DNA of 64,000 nucleotides from Myxococcus guangdongensis (GCF_024198255.1 NZ_JAJVKW010000021.1:1-64000); one strand, 5' to 3'; positions 20,601-28,272 are shown, counted from the first letter of the stretch. The notes: generated from the sequence alone by a model not told the origin. Program-made: numbers and translations.

Positions 20601-23600
20601 CAGCGTCGCCTTCTCCGGCCGCTCGCGCTCGCCCTCCAGGACCGCATGGACGCCATCGGCAACGGCCACCAGCGCCACGGGCCGCCCGCCGCCGCGCTCA
20701 CCGAGCGCCTGTGCCAGCCACAACAGGCTGAAGAGCCCCCGCTCCTGCGCGTGCGCCAGCGTCGAGGGCGTGAGGGAGGCCTCCGAGGGCCCCGTCACGC
20801 TCCAGGCATGCACCACGCGGTCCGGGAGCCGGCCCGTCGCCGCCAGCGCCTCCACCAGCCGCTGGTGGTCCTCACGGCTGCCAGGGCGCAGGCGATACAA
20901 CCCGTCCTCCCGCCGCTCGAACGCGTCCCCCGACTCCACGCGCGTGACGAAGGCCGCCCCGAGGTCCAGCTTCGAGAGCGTCTCCCGCGCGAGCTCCGAG
21001 TCATCCAGGAACAGGAGCCACCGCTCCCCCTCGACGCGGGGACGCGGCGACGAGCGCGGCAGCTGGGCCCACGTGGTGACGTGGAACAGGCCCTCGTGCG
21101 CATCGCGCGCGGCGGCGACCGGCCCCTCCGAAGGAGCCTCCACCCAGTGGCGCTGACGCTCGAAGGGATACGTCGGCAGATGGACGCGGCGACGAGGCTG
21201 CTCGCGCCACAGGGCCGCGAGCTCCAGCGCGCCACCGGCCTCCCACAGTCGCCCCAACGTCTCCAGCAGCACCCGGCCGTCATGGGCCGCGGCCTTCGGG
21301 TGGCGCATCGTCGACAGGATGGTCGCCGTGGCGCCCTTCTCGGGGAGCATCCGCGCCAGCGCGCCGAGCCCGTTGCCCGGCCCCACCTCCAACAACACAC
21401 GCTCCTCGCGAAGCAGCGTGCCCACGCCCCGGGCGAACTCCACCGCCTCGCGCATGTGGCGCACCCAGTAGTCAGGCGACGTGGCCTCGGCGGGGGTGAT
21501 GAAGCGCCCGGTGAGGTTGGAGACGAACGGGATGCGCGGCGCGGACAGCGTCACCTGCTCCACCACCCGACGGAACGCCGCCAGCGCGTCATCCACCATG
21601 TACGAGTGGAACGCGTGCGAGGTGCGCAGCGCGCGCGCCTGGACGCCGCGGCCCGACAGCGTCGCCGCCAGCGCGTCCACCGCCTCGGGGTGACCCGCCA
21701 CCACGCAGGAGGCCGGGCCGTTCACCGCGGCCAGCGACAGCCGCTCGTTCAACAGGCCCCGCACCTCTTCGCGAGGCAGCGGCACCGAGAGCATCTTCCC
21801 CGGCGGCAGCGCCTGCATCAGCTTGCCGCGCAGGGCGATGAGCCGCAGCCCGTCCTCCAGCGGGAAGACGCCCGCCAGGCACGCGGCCACCCACTCCCCC
21901 ACGCTGTGGCCGAGCATCGCCGAGGGCTCCACCCCTCGGGACATGAGCAGCCGCGCCAGCGCGTACTCGACGACGAAGAGCGAGGGCTGCGTCAGCTCCG
22001 TGCGCGCCAGTCGCTCCGTCGCCGCGTCACCCGCCTCCGCGTGGAGCACCTCGCGCAGGTCCAACCCCAGGTGCGGCCGGAGCAGCGCCGCGCACCGGTC
22101 CACCGTGTCGCGGTACTCCGGCTCCGTCTCGTACAGCCCGCGCCCCATGGACGCGTACTGAGAGCCCTGCCCCGGAAACAGGAACGCCACCGGCGTCTGC
22201 CGCGCCGCCACCGGCTCCACCGGCAGCCTCGCCTCCAGCGCCCCGGCCGCCTGGGCCGAGTCCGCCGCGACCAGCGAGGCGCGGAACGGCAGGAGCTTGC
22301 GGCCCACCGCCAGCGTGAAGGCCACGTCCCCCAGGTCCACCGAGGGCTCCCGACGCAGGTGCTCGGCCAGCCGCAGCCGCGCGCGCTCCAGCGCCTCCGG
22401 CGTGCGCGCGGACAGCACCAGGAGCTGTTCGCCCTGGCTCGCCGGCGTGGACGCCTGGGACGGAGCCTCCTCCAGCACCACGTGGGCGTTGGTGCCGCCG
22501 ATGCCGAACGCGCTCACCCCGGCGCGCCGGGGCGCCCCCAGCTCGGGCCACGGCGTGGGCTCGGTGACGACGCGGAAGTTGCCCGACTCCAGGTCCAGAT
22601 GCGGGTTGGGCTTCTCGAAGTGCAGCGACGGAGGGATGGCGCCATGGCGCAGCGAGAGCGCCACCTTCATCAACCCGGCGACCCCCGCCGCCGCGTCGGT
22701 GTGACCCAGGTTCGACTTCACCGAGCCCAGCAGGAACGGCGTGTCGCGCGGCCCCTCCGAGGCGAAGGCCCGCGTCAGCGCGGCGACCTCGATGGGGTCC
22801 CCCATGGGCGTCGCGGTGCCGTGCGCCTCCACGTACGCCACGCTCGCGGGGTCCACGTCCGCCAGCGTGTACGCGGTGCGAATCACCTCCGCCTGCGAGT
22901 CCACGCTCGGCGCGGTGTAGCCCACCTTCGACGCGCCATCGTTGTTGACGGCGCTGCCCTTGATGACCGCGTAGATGGCGTCGCCATCCCGCACGGCGTC
23001 CTCCAACCGCTTGAGCACCACCGCGCCCACGCCGTGACTGAAGACGGTGCCGCCCGCCCGCGCGTCGAACGTCCGCGTGGAGCCGTCCTTCGACAGGATG
23101 AAGTTCGGGTTGTGAAGGTAGCCCGTGCGCAACGGCAGCGTGACGGCCGCGCCGCCCGCGAGCGCCATGTCCGACTCGAAGCTCAGGAGGCTCTGACAGG
23201 CCAGGTGCACGGCCACCAGCGACGTGGAGCACGCCGTCTGCACCGTGAGGCTCGGGCCGCGCAGGTTCAACTTGTAGGAGACCCGCGTGGACAGGAAGTC
23301 CTTGTCGTTGGAGATGAAGGCCGCGAAGAACTCCTCGAGTGGCACCGGCACACCCGGACGCGCCAGGTGCGTATAGAGGTAGCTGTTGAGCCCCACCCCA
23401 CCGAAGACGCCCACCGGCATCCCCGTCAGACGGGTCGGGTCATAGCCCGCGTCCTCGAACGCGGCCCACGCGCTCTCCAGGAACACCCGCTGCTGCGGGT
23501 CCAGGAGCTGCGCCTCCCTCGGACTGAAGTCGAAGAAGCCCGCGTCGAAGCAGTCCGCGTCCGCGATGACACCCTTGGCGCGCACGTAGGCCGGATTGCG

Positions 23601-23774
23601 CAACACCTCCGCCGGCACTCCCGCCGCCAACAACTCCTCATCACGAAACCGCGAGATGGATTCGACTCCACCGATGAGATTTTCCCACAGTTGAAGAGCG
23701 CTCTCTGCCCCCGGAAAGCGCCCCGCCATGCCAATCAAGGCAATGCCTTGCAACTCCTGGCCCCCTGTATCCAT
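17616..23774 (-). CDS. Terminal PKS module KS-AT-KR-DH-ACP-TE
   Basis: A 2,052-residue PKS. ATG 23774 is preferred over an in-frame GTG at 23816 because CAGGGG lies about nine bases upstream and the KS starts right after. Domains: KS (QTACSTS, C near 181), AT (GHSVGE near 623, HAFHS near 720: malonyl-CoA), KR (TGGLGGMG near 1143, AYAAAN near 1291), DH (HRVLGQPLMP near 1376, HPALLD near 1545), ACP (GLNSL near 1754, with Asn instead of Asp before the phosphopantetheine serine) and type I thioesterase (GSSMGG S1897, D1924, H2030). The DH lies after the KR, an uncommon order. The KS start (FRDEEL, NPAYVRAKG) is of the hybrid type that accepts chains from NRPS modules, which fits the neighbouring Ala module. 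It should reduce, dehydrate and release the chain. It is the first gene of the transcript though it acts last. Confidence 0.95.
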   Translation of the reverse strand: MDTGGQELQGIALIGMAGRFPGAESALQLWENLIGGVESISRFRDEELLAAGVPAEVLRNPAYVRAKGVIADADCFDAGFFDFSPREAQLLDPQQRVFLESAWAAFEDAGYDPTRLTGMPVGVFGGVGLNSYLYTHLARPGVPVPLEEFFAAFISNDKDFLSTRVSYKLNLRGPSLTVQTACSTSLVAVHLACQSLLSFESDMALAGGAAVTLPLRTGYLHNPNFILSKDGSTRTFDARAGGTVFSHGVGAVVLKRLEDAVRDGDAIYAVIKGSAVNNDGASKVGYTAPSVDSQAEVIRTAYTLADVDPASVAYVEAHGTATPMGDPIEVAALTRAFASEGPRDTPFLLGSVKSNLGHTDAAAGVAGLMKVALSLRHGAIPPSLHFEKPNPHLDLESGNFRVVTEPTPWPELGAPRRAGVSAFGIGGTNAHVVLEEAPSQASTPASQGEQLLVLSARTPEALERARLRLAEHLRREPSVDLGDVAFTLAVGRKLLPFRASLVAADSAQAAGALEARLPVEPVAARQTPVAFLFPGQGSQYASMGRGLYETEPEYRDTVDRCAALLRPHLGLDLREVLHAEAGDAATERLARTELTQPSLFVVEYALARLLMSRGVEPSAMLGHSVGEWVAACLAGVFPLEDGLRLIALRGKLMQALPPGKMLSVPLPREEVRGLLNERLSLAAVNGPASCVVAGHPEAVDALAATLSGRGVQARALRTSHAFHSYMVDDALAAFRRVVEQVTLSAPRIPFVSNLTGRFITPAEATSPDYWVRHMREAVEFARGVGTLLREERVLLEVGPGNGLGALARMLPEKGATATILSTMRHPKAAAHDGRVLLETLGRLWEAGGALELAALWREQPRRRVHLPTYPFERQRHWVEAPSEGPVAAARDAHEGLFHVTTWAQLPRSSPRPRVEGERWLLFLDDSELARETLSKLDLGAAFVTRVESGDAFERREDGLYRLRPGSREDHQRLVEALAATGRLPDRVVHAWSVTGPSEASLTPSTLAHAQERGLFSLLWLAQALGERGGGRPVALVAVADGVHAVLEGERERPEKATLLGACRGISLEVPGLTCRLVDVAVTPSEALARALVDELRAEESAGVVSLRGAQRWAPRVSPVTLPAKDVSGAESPLPGRTWLITGGLGGMGLVFAEHLARTRQARLVLLGRTVPRADMGALQGEERERMEKLAELERLGAEVLPLAVDVGDEAQLASALARARECFGRIEGVLHAAGVPGGGALQLQTREQVEAVFRPKVLGALHLGRLLAADPPDTFVLCSSVTSLRGEPGQVAYAAANAFLDGYAHLLRSTGLRAVSIGWDTWGEAGMAVAALRGSGARSTRGLLPGHPLLGMRRVEGEDILYTQVMAPELQWVLDEHRVLGQPLMPGTGYLEMVVSALTAERPGTAVELSDVVFVTPLTVMPGERREVRLVLSPSGERLRFRVQSRPASSLEEVWQEHTLGTARWTQGAARVHPLVPVESRCTDALESAQSLMGDAGEHHIFFGPRWTTVDSRLFFGGRELLATFSLSEAYREELGVYHFHPALLDVVTGYSRLLELREKGTAGAAAQGLFLPLTYRRLSVHGPVPARVRVHTRWRQDTEDAASLRVFDITLLDEQGSVVVDVEGFTLKRLDDMHQTFSAPTVEAARSVAAPERLTLPGALTNQEGVEALSRIIAGFEGAHLYVSREPLKSRASQRAESPVSRKQGAKAPRPAQRTAYAAPRDEVETQVCEALAELLGVEAVGIHDNFYDLGLNSLLMVQLSARLRERLDVQLSLNALLEHSSAAQIGAQVSATRPSSASAPAAPSEPALPAGVVRLQRGVPGRTPLFCIHPAGGSVFGFLPLVRHLDKEQPVFGIQARGVEGEVPPDTCIEDMALHYLALVRGLQPEGPYLFCGSSMGGTVAFDMARRLTALGQRVDLLAMLDTPSDDGGTVRHSEPVTDDFVLDYVKKLSPEMSDAFVRMNAENGGSFLRLWRAHNEALLRYAAEPVDTRILYFRARVRDHLIPRHPEYGWIGKARGGIEIHEVEGNHLTMSLEPHVARLASLLRERLAS

Positions 23775-24382
23775 CGACTTCAGCCCCTGATGAAGCGCGT
23801 GTTCCCCAAAACACACAGTAGCATGTCCTATTCAGATGCAAACCACGCTTTCGCATCTTCCAGTGACAGCGGATTGAGCAAATATTCCGAAGGAATCAGG
23901 GAGTCCTCGTTACGGAAAATTAACGCGTGAATTCCGCGCCACCCTGAACGCACGAGGGCCCATTTCTTCCTCAGTCCCCCTGCGATTTCCCTCGGGCATC
24001 CGGCCGCCGCCACCGAGGGCGACACCATGCAACGACCCTCTGACAAACCCACGTGGAGATGACGTCACAGGTGGGTCCGGCGAGCCGCTCCGGAGGACTC
24101 GAACCGAGCCATTCTGGCGCAACTCCAGCGCTGTAGCCTCGCAAGCTACAACTTCCTCTCGACCTCCGATTGGATGTGATTGCCCATGAGCTGCATTTGG
24201 CGGAGAGGCAACAAGGTAGGGCCCAAAACCACGTCTGCTCCTGACCTGGAGTCATGACTCAAGCCGAGCGATGCCGCGCTCGAGGCCTGGACATGAAGAC
24301 GGGCCCCCCGGGTAGGGAGCCCCGCATGGCTTGCGAGGACGCCGAGGGCGCCTGGCCCCGGTGTCCCGCACGTCGCGTCGAC
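23775..24382. other. Spacer between biosynthetic cluster and ArsR/SRPBCC operon
   Basis: About 600 bp with no convincing gene. It must hold the promoter of the minus-strand PKS/NRPS transcript. The part at 23810-23960 is clearly richer in A and T than its surroundings. A minus-strand reading frame (24052 to 23828) ends 53 bp before the PKS start, but its codon use is unlike the neighbouring genes. A 6-bp inverted repeat with a 7-base loop (24132-24150) and a tRNA T-arm-like sequence (24095-24105) are annotated separately. Confidence 0.6.
24086..24165 (-). other. tRNA-like element (possible decayed tRNA 3' half)
   Basis: On the minus strand an anticodon-arm-like hairpin (GTAGC, 7-base loop TTGCGAG, GCTAC) is followed by a small hairpin in the place of a long variable arm (CTGG/CCAG). 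Then comes GGTTCGAGTCC, a full match to the B-box/T-loop consensus. However, the T stem pairs poorly, no acceptor stem or CCA could be matched and no D arm is evident. It could be a degraded tRNA or integration scar, or chance. Low confidence. Confidence 0.2.
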
Positions 24383-24844
24383 TCAGCCGTGCTGCTCGAG
24401 CTCCCGGGCCAGCGCCTCGAGCAGCTCGCGGGTGCCTTCCTTGCGGTCCGCCGAGCCGTCCTTGCCGTCCAGGAAGGCGGTGGTCTCCGTGAAGCGCAGG
24501 AGCGTCCCGGAGCCCGAGGGCACCAGCTCCATCGAAGCCAGCGAGGACGACAGCGGCGCGCCGCCGACGGTCATCGCGTAGGCGAAGACGAGGCGCTCGT
24601 TCTCGACGATGTCCAGGTAGACGTTGTCGTTCGTCATGGGAGGCCCGTCGCCGAAGCGGAAGTGCGTGCGCTCGAAGCCGCCCACCTTGAAGTCCAGCGT
24701 GTAGCTGTCGACGACGAAGCCCTCGCCCTCCGCGAACCAGCGGCGCTTCTTCTTCGGGTCCGACAGCGCCTTGAAGACCCGCGCGGCGTCGGCGGGGTAC
24801 GTGCGCTCGAGGGTGAAGGTCCTGTGGGTGACGGGTGTGCTCAT
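24383..24844 (-). CDS. SRPBCC (AHSA1/START-like) domain protein
   Basis: A 153-residue protein of the SRPBCC helix-grip fold. Visible family features are the N-terminal strand FTLERTYPADAARVFKAL, a WF pair after a lysine-rich turn, the central FKVGGFERTHF strand, and the C-terminal helix with EGTRELLEALARELE. The ATG at 24844 has a strong GGAGG ribosome site and overlaps the stop of the upstream ArsR gene (ATGA), so the two are translationally coupled. ArsR/AHSA1 pairs are common in bacteria; the SRPBCC partner probably binds a small hydrophobic ligand, but the ligand is unknown. Confidence 0.9.
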   Translation of the reverse strand: MSTPVTHRTFTLERTYPADAARVFKALSDPKKKRRWFAEGEGFVVDSYTLDFKVGGFERTHFRFGDGPPMTNDNVYLDIVENERLVFAYAMTVGGAPLSSSLASMELVPSGSGTLLRFTETTAFLDGKDGSADRKEGTRELLEALARELEQHG

Positions 24845-25200
24845 CTCTTCCTCCGGGGTGGGGTGGGGACTGCGTTCTCTTCGGGCTCCTCCAGCAATGC
24901 ACCCAAGGCATCCAGGCGCTGCGCCCAGCGGGCGCGGTGGCTCTTGAACCAGTCCTCCGCGGAGGCCAGCGTCGAGGGCACCAGCGCCACGGTGCGGACG
25001 CGCCCCTCCTTGGTGGTGCGCACCAGCCCGCTCGCCTCCAACAACTGGATGTGCTGGCCGACGGCCGACAGCGACATGGCGAACGGCGCCGCCAGCTCGC
25101 TGACCGACACGGACCCCGACGTGAGGCGCTCGACCATCGCGCGCCGTGTCGGGTCCGCCAACGCATGGAAGACCTGGTCCAGGGATGAATGCTGAAGCAT
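24841..25200 (-). CDS. ArsR-family winged-helix transcriptional regulator
   Basis: A 119-residue regulator starting MLQHSSLDQVFHALADP, the usual beginning of this family (ADPTRRAMVERL, then SVSELAAPFAMSLSAVGQH as recognition region, then a basic wing). No metal-binding ELCVC motif is seen, so it is not an arsenic sensor of the classical type. I chose the ATG at 25200 rather than an in-frame TTG at 25236: the TTG overlaps the -35 box of a good promoter (TTGACT-N17-GATAGT) whose -10 box ends seven bases before the ATG. That implies a leaderless message. The ATG sits inside a perfect 7-bp palindrome, so the protein probably represses itself and the downstream SRPBCC gene. Confidence 0.9.
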   Translation of the reverse strand: MLQHSSLDQVFHALADPTRRAMVERLTSGSVSVSELAAPFAMSLSAVGQHIQLLEASGLVRTTKEGRVRTVALVPSTLASAEDWFKSHRARWAQRLDALGALLEEPEENAVPTPPRRKR

Positions 25201-25258
25201 TTGCTTCACTATCGACACCGCCGCCCCGATAGTCAAGCAACTGCTTCAGTATCTGATA
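25193..25258 (-). promoter_or_regulatory. Promoter and palindromic operator of the ArsR/SRPBCC operon
   Basis: On the minus strand TTGACT (25231-25236) and GATAGT (25208-25213) are separated by 17 bases. The start codon lies seven bases after the -10 box. TGAAGCA-TT-TGCTTCA (25193-25208) is a perfect inverted repeat over the start codon. ACTATCG/CGATAGT (25208-25214 and 25228-25234) is a second inverted repeat spanning the promoter, and a further CTGCTTCAGT half-site lies at 25241-25250. The arrangement fits autorepression. Confidence 0.6.
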
Positions 25259-25412
25259 GCGCGCGTCCACCGGCCCGCCTCGCCCATGGGCGCCCAGGCG
25301 GGTTGGAAAAGTCCGCGCGCGGGACGTCCTGCCCCCGGGCCACGGGAGTGCTGATGAACACTGGTTGCGATGAGCGCGCGGCCGCCGCCCGGAGCTTTGC
25401 GACACTCCTTCC

Positions 25413-26420
25413 ATGACCGCCGACCGCCCCGACTCCTGGCCCGACGAGGAACGCTGCGCCCGGGTGCTCCATGAGCACCATGGCCTCGAAATCTCGGCGC
25501 TCGAGCCGCTCCCTGCGGGCCTGGATTCGGACGCACGGGTGCTGAAGGTCACCACCCGACGGGGCTCGCCCTGGTTCCTCAAGCTGCGGCGGCGGTGGTC
25601 GGACGCTCGGCTCCGGCTGGCGTGGCACCTCCACCACCGAGAAGGCGTGCGGGAGGTCTCCGCCCCCATGTCGTCGCTGAGCGGGGAGCTGGCGCCGCGC
25701 GCCGAGGACGTGGCCTGGACGCTCTACCCCTTCATCGATGCGCCGAGCGGCCTCGAGCGACCGCCGGCCCCCGAGCACTGGAAGCGTCTGGGCCAGGCCC
25801 TGCGACGCATCCACGAGGCGCGCCTGCCTCCGGAGCTGCACGCGGCCCTCCCGGAGCCGGACGCACCGCCGCTCGCGGCCGCGCGGGCCCGGCACGAGGC
25901 GCTGCTGAGCGGCGCGCTCACCACCGAGGCCACCCAGTCCCTGGTCGACGCGTGGACCCGACATGCGGGCCGCATCGCGACGGTGCTCCAGCGCGCGGCC
26001 GTGCTCGCGGGGAACGCCCGAGGCGCCGGGGAGCAAACCGTGCCGTGCCACGCGGACCTGCACGCGGGGAACCTGCTCGTGGGCGACGACGCGCTCACCG
26101 TCGTCGACTGGGACTCCGCGACGCGGGGGCCTCGGGAAGTGGACCTCATGTTCATCGGCGCGGGCGTGGGAGGGATTGGCACCCGCGACGAGGAGGTGGC
26201 CGCGTTCAAGACCGGCTACGGGGACGTGGCGGTGGACCCGCGGCGGCTGTGCGCCTGTCGCCACGAGCGCATCGTCGTCGACCTGCTGGAGCTGAGCGAC
26301 TTGCTGCTCGGCGAAGGCGGTGACGCGTCCGAGCGGGCGCGCTGGCTCGGGGACTTCACCGCGCAGTTCGACGAGGACAACGTCGTCGCCAGGGCCGAGC
26401 AGTCCTGGGCGACGCTGTGA
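25413..26420 (+). CDS. APH-fold phosphotransferase (aminoglycoside phosphotransferase family)
   Basis: A 335-residue protein of the APH/choline-kinase-like fold. The catalytic loop reads CHADLHAGNLLV and the metal-binding segment VVDWDSATRGPREVD, in the order and spacing of the family. The N-terminal lobe carries WFLKLRR, the likely ATP-binding lysine. The true substrate cannot be told from sequence: family members phosphorylate aminoglycosides, homoserine, fructosamines and others. It stands alone on the plus strand and converges with the lipoprotein gene with a one-base gap. GACACT six bases before the ATG could be a -10 box of a leaderless message. Confidence 0.85.
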   Translation: MTADRPDSWPDEERCARVLHEHHGLEISALEPLPAGLDSDARVLKVTTRRGSPWFLKLRRRWSDARLRLAWHLHHREGVREVSAPMSSLSGELAPRAEDVAWTLYPFIDAPSGLERPPAPEHWKRLGQALRRIHEARLPPELHAALPEPDAPPLAAARARHEALLSGALTTEATQSLVDAWTRHAGRIATVLQRAAVLAGNARGAGEQTVPCHADLHAGNLLVGDDALTVVDWDSATRGPREVDLMFIGAGVGGIGTRDEEVAAFKTGYGDVAVDPRRLCACRHERIVVDLLELSDLLLGEGGDASERARWLGDFTAQFDEDNVVARAEQSWATL

Positions 26421-26421
26421 A

Positions 26422-26922
26422 TCAGAGCGGTGCGGCGGCGCCCGCGGTGTCCGCGGCGGGGCTCGAGTCCTCGGCCACCGGCGAGTTCAGCACCCAGTTG
26501 ACGCCGTACGTCTTGCCCAGGGCCCTGTAGGTGGCGCGCTTGCCACAGCCCGCGACGCCCGAGGTGACGTCGTCGATCCGCGTGGTGCTGAGCTGCGCGC
26601 GGGGACAGCCCAGGTCGAACTCCGCGCGGGCCCTCACGTCGGGAATCCAGCCGCACTGCCCGACGCGACAGCGCAGCTCGTAGACGCCCTCGGCGTTGCA
26701 GCCCGCCATCTGGTACTGGTTCTCTCCCAGGTAGGTGGGCGTCAGCTCCTCGGAGCACTTGAGGTCCTTCGCCGCGAGCTTCTCCAGGTTCGCGTAGCGC
26801 TTCGCGTTCATGGACGGCCCCATCTGGGCGAAGTCCACCTTGGCGTGGCTTCGACGCCCGCCGCAGCCGGACGCCAGGACCGCCACGCCCACACCCGCCA
26901 GCAACCACCGTGAGAGGTTCAT
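26422..26922 (-). CDS. Predicted lipoprotein of unknown function
   Basis: A 166-residue protein. From ATG 26922 it begins with a basic N-terminus, a hydrophobic stretch and a lipobox LASGC, so it should be exported and lipid-anchored. The mature part has several cysteines (CSEE, AGCN, LRCRVGQCGW, LGCP, AGCG) that may form disulfides, and ends in an Ala/Asp-rich tail. I do not recognise a family. The frame also allows a GTG at 26940, but the signal peptide fits the ATG better. No clear ribosome site is seen. Confidence 0.7.
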   Translation of the reverse strand: MNLSRWLLAGVGVAVLASGCGGRRSHAKVDFAQMGPSMNAKRYANLEKLAAKDLKCSEELTPTYLGENQYQMAGCNAEGVYELRCRVGQCGWIPDVRARAEFDLGCPRAQLSTTRIDDVTSGVAGCGKRATYRALGKTYGVNWVLNSPVAEDSSPAADTAGAAAPL

Positions 26923-26944
26923 GGCGCAATGACATAGCACGCCG

Positions 26945-27757
26945 TCAACGCCCCAGCGCGGCCGCCGCCAACGCCGCGACGCGCAGGTCCACCGTCGCGT
27001 CCCCTCCCTCCTCCACCAACCAGGCCGCGGACAGCCCCGTCCACGCGAGCACCCAGCGAAGCAGCAGCCCGCGCTCCATCCCCGAGGCCTCGGCCACCAC
27101 CTCCACGCGGCGATGGAAGACCTCCGGAAGCACCGCCAGGGGCAGCTCCGGGTTGGCCATGTCCGGGTTGGTGAAGATGTTGGCGAAGTCGAAGCCGCGC
27201 GCGCCCACCAGGCGCTTCGGGTCGATGGCCAGCCAGCCTCGCGCGCCGAAGTCCAGGACGTTGTCGTGGTGCAGGTCCCCGTGCAGCACGACGGCCGGCG
27301 CCGGCGTCGCGAGCACCTCGCGCGCGGCGTGGTCCGAGCGGGTGAACACGCCCCCGTGCGTGGCGGCCGCGAGCGCCAGGGGCTCGAACCAGCGCGACAG
27401 CGGAATCAGGTCCTCGGGAGGTGGCGCCGGGCGAGGCGCGTGCAACCGGTCCGCGACGGCGCAGAGGATGCGGCACGCCTCGTCGTCCTGGCCGCCCCGC
27501 GCCATCTCGGTGAGCGAGCCTCGTCCCTCCGCGCGCTCCAGCAGCAGCGCGAGGCCCTCCGCCGCCAGCACGCGCGCGGCGCCGTCTCCCGCCCACCACG
27601 TCATCACCCGGGCGCCCTGTTGCTCCTCCGCGTCCAGCGCGAGCTTGAGCATCGCGGGCGCTTCATGTCGGCGCACCGGGAGCAGACGCGCACCCGGGGT
27701 GACGATGGGCGCGCCATCCGGAGTCAGGGACCAGCGGTGTAGGAATTCGTCGAACAT
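26945..27757 (-). CDS. Aminoglycoside 6-phosphotransferase / hydroxyurea kinase family protein
   Basis: A 270-residue kinase-like protein of the APH(6)/streptomycin phosphotransferase family. The catalytic loop VLHGDLHHDNVLDFG is followed by WLAIDPKRLVGARGFD and IFTNPD, all typical of this family, and LLPVRRHEAPAMLKL is the N-lobe. Members inactivate streptomycin or phosphorylate hydroxyurea; the substrate here is inferred only. I chose ATG 27757 (MFDEFLHRW). TATGAT lies six bases upstream, which suggests a leaderless transcript. It could protect against aminoglycosides from soil competitors. Confidence 0.88.
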   Translation of the reverse strand: MFDEFLHRWSLTPDGAPIVTPGARLLPVRRHEAPAMLKLALDAEEQQGARVMTWWAGDGAARVLAAEGLALLLERAEGRGSLTEMARGGQDDEACRILCAVADRLHAPRPAPPPEDLIPLSRWFEPLALAAATHGGVFTRSDHAAREVLATPAPAVVLHGDLHHDNVLDFGARGWLAIDPKRLVGARGFDFANIFTNPDMANPELPLAVLPEVFHRRVEVVAEASGMERGLLLRWVLAWTGLSAAWLVEEGGDATVDLRVAALAAAALGR

Positions 27758-27763
27758 GGGCCA

Positions 27764-27769
27764 ATCATA
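27764..27769 (-). promoter_or_regulatory. Candidate -10 box, leaderless start of the APH(6)-like gene
   Basis: TATGAT on the minus strand, five of six matches to the housekeeping -10 consensus, ends six bases before the ATG at 27757. No Shine-Dalgarno sequence is present. A matching -35 box is not obvious. Confidence 0.4.
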
Positions 27770-27846
27770 AGACCCCGTGCGCCACGCGCCGTGCGTGCGC
27801 GCCATCGCCGCTACTTTCGCGAGCGGGTTTCCCGCACACTCGCGAC

Positions 27847-28272
27847 ATGGCGACCCTGCGTGAGCTCTCGGACTTCATCACCGCCGAATTCCCCCAGACG
27901 CGTGTGAGGGTCCTCGAGGTGGGGAACCGGAGCGCCACCGTCGCGCACGAGGTGGGCCCTGGAGAGCTGCGGCCCGGTGGCACGGTGTCGGGCCCGGTGC
28001 TGATGGCCACCGCGGACGTGGCGCTCTACGTGGCCCTGCTGGGCGAGATTGGCATCGTCCCGCTCGCCGTGACGACGAGCCTGAGCTTCAACTTCATGCG
28101 CAAGCCCTCCGCGGACCGCCGCATCATCGGCGTGTGCACCTTGCTGAAGGTGGGGCGGAGCCTCGCGGTGGGCGAGGTGTCGCTGTATTCGGAGGGCCTC
28201 CCGGAGCCCGTGGCCCATGCGGTGGGGACGTATGCCATTCCCCCTGCCGCGCACGGTGGCTCAAGGCCCTGA
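27847..28272 (+). CDS. PaaI-like hotdog-fold thioesterase
   Basis: A 141-residue hotdog protein. The core pattern GGTVSGPVLMATADVALYVAL (strand, then the long hotdog helix with its acidic residue) followed by VTTSLSFNFMRKP and a glycine-rich turn before GEVSLYSEG matches acyl-CoA thioesterases of the PaaI type. It probably hydrolyses an acyl-CoA or aryl-CoA thioester; the substrate is unknown. It is a single gene divergent from the APH(6)-like gene; CACACT six bases before the ATG may be a -10 box. Confidence 0.85.
   Translation: MATLRELSDFITAEFPQTRVRVLEVGNRSATVAHEVGPGELRPGGTVSGPVLMATADVALYVALLGEIGIVPLAVTTSLSFNFMRKPSADRRIIGVCTLLKVGRSLAVGEVSLYSEGLPEPVAHAVGTYAIPPAAHGGSRP

Noticed and set aside
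14236..23774. Identity as a glidobactin/syringolin cluster
   Set aside because: Only the Ala/malonate/KR/DH logic of the last unit matches. The rest of the line, with tandem-AT loading and reducing PKS modules, differs, and no lysine module or desaturase is seen.
25236..25236. TTG start for the ArsR gene
   Set aside because: It falls in the -35 box of a good promoter; the ATG at 25200 fits the family start.
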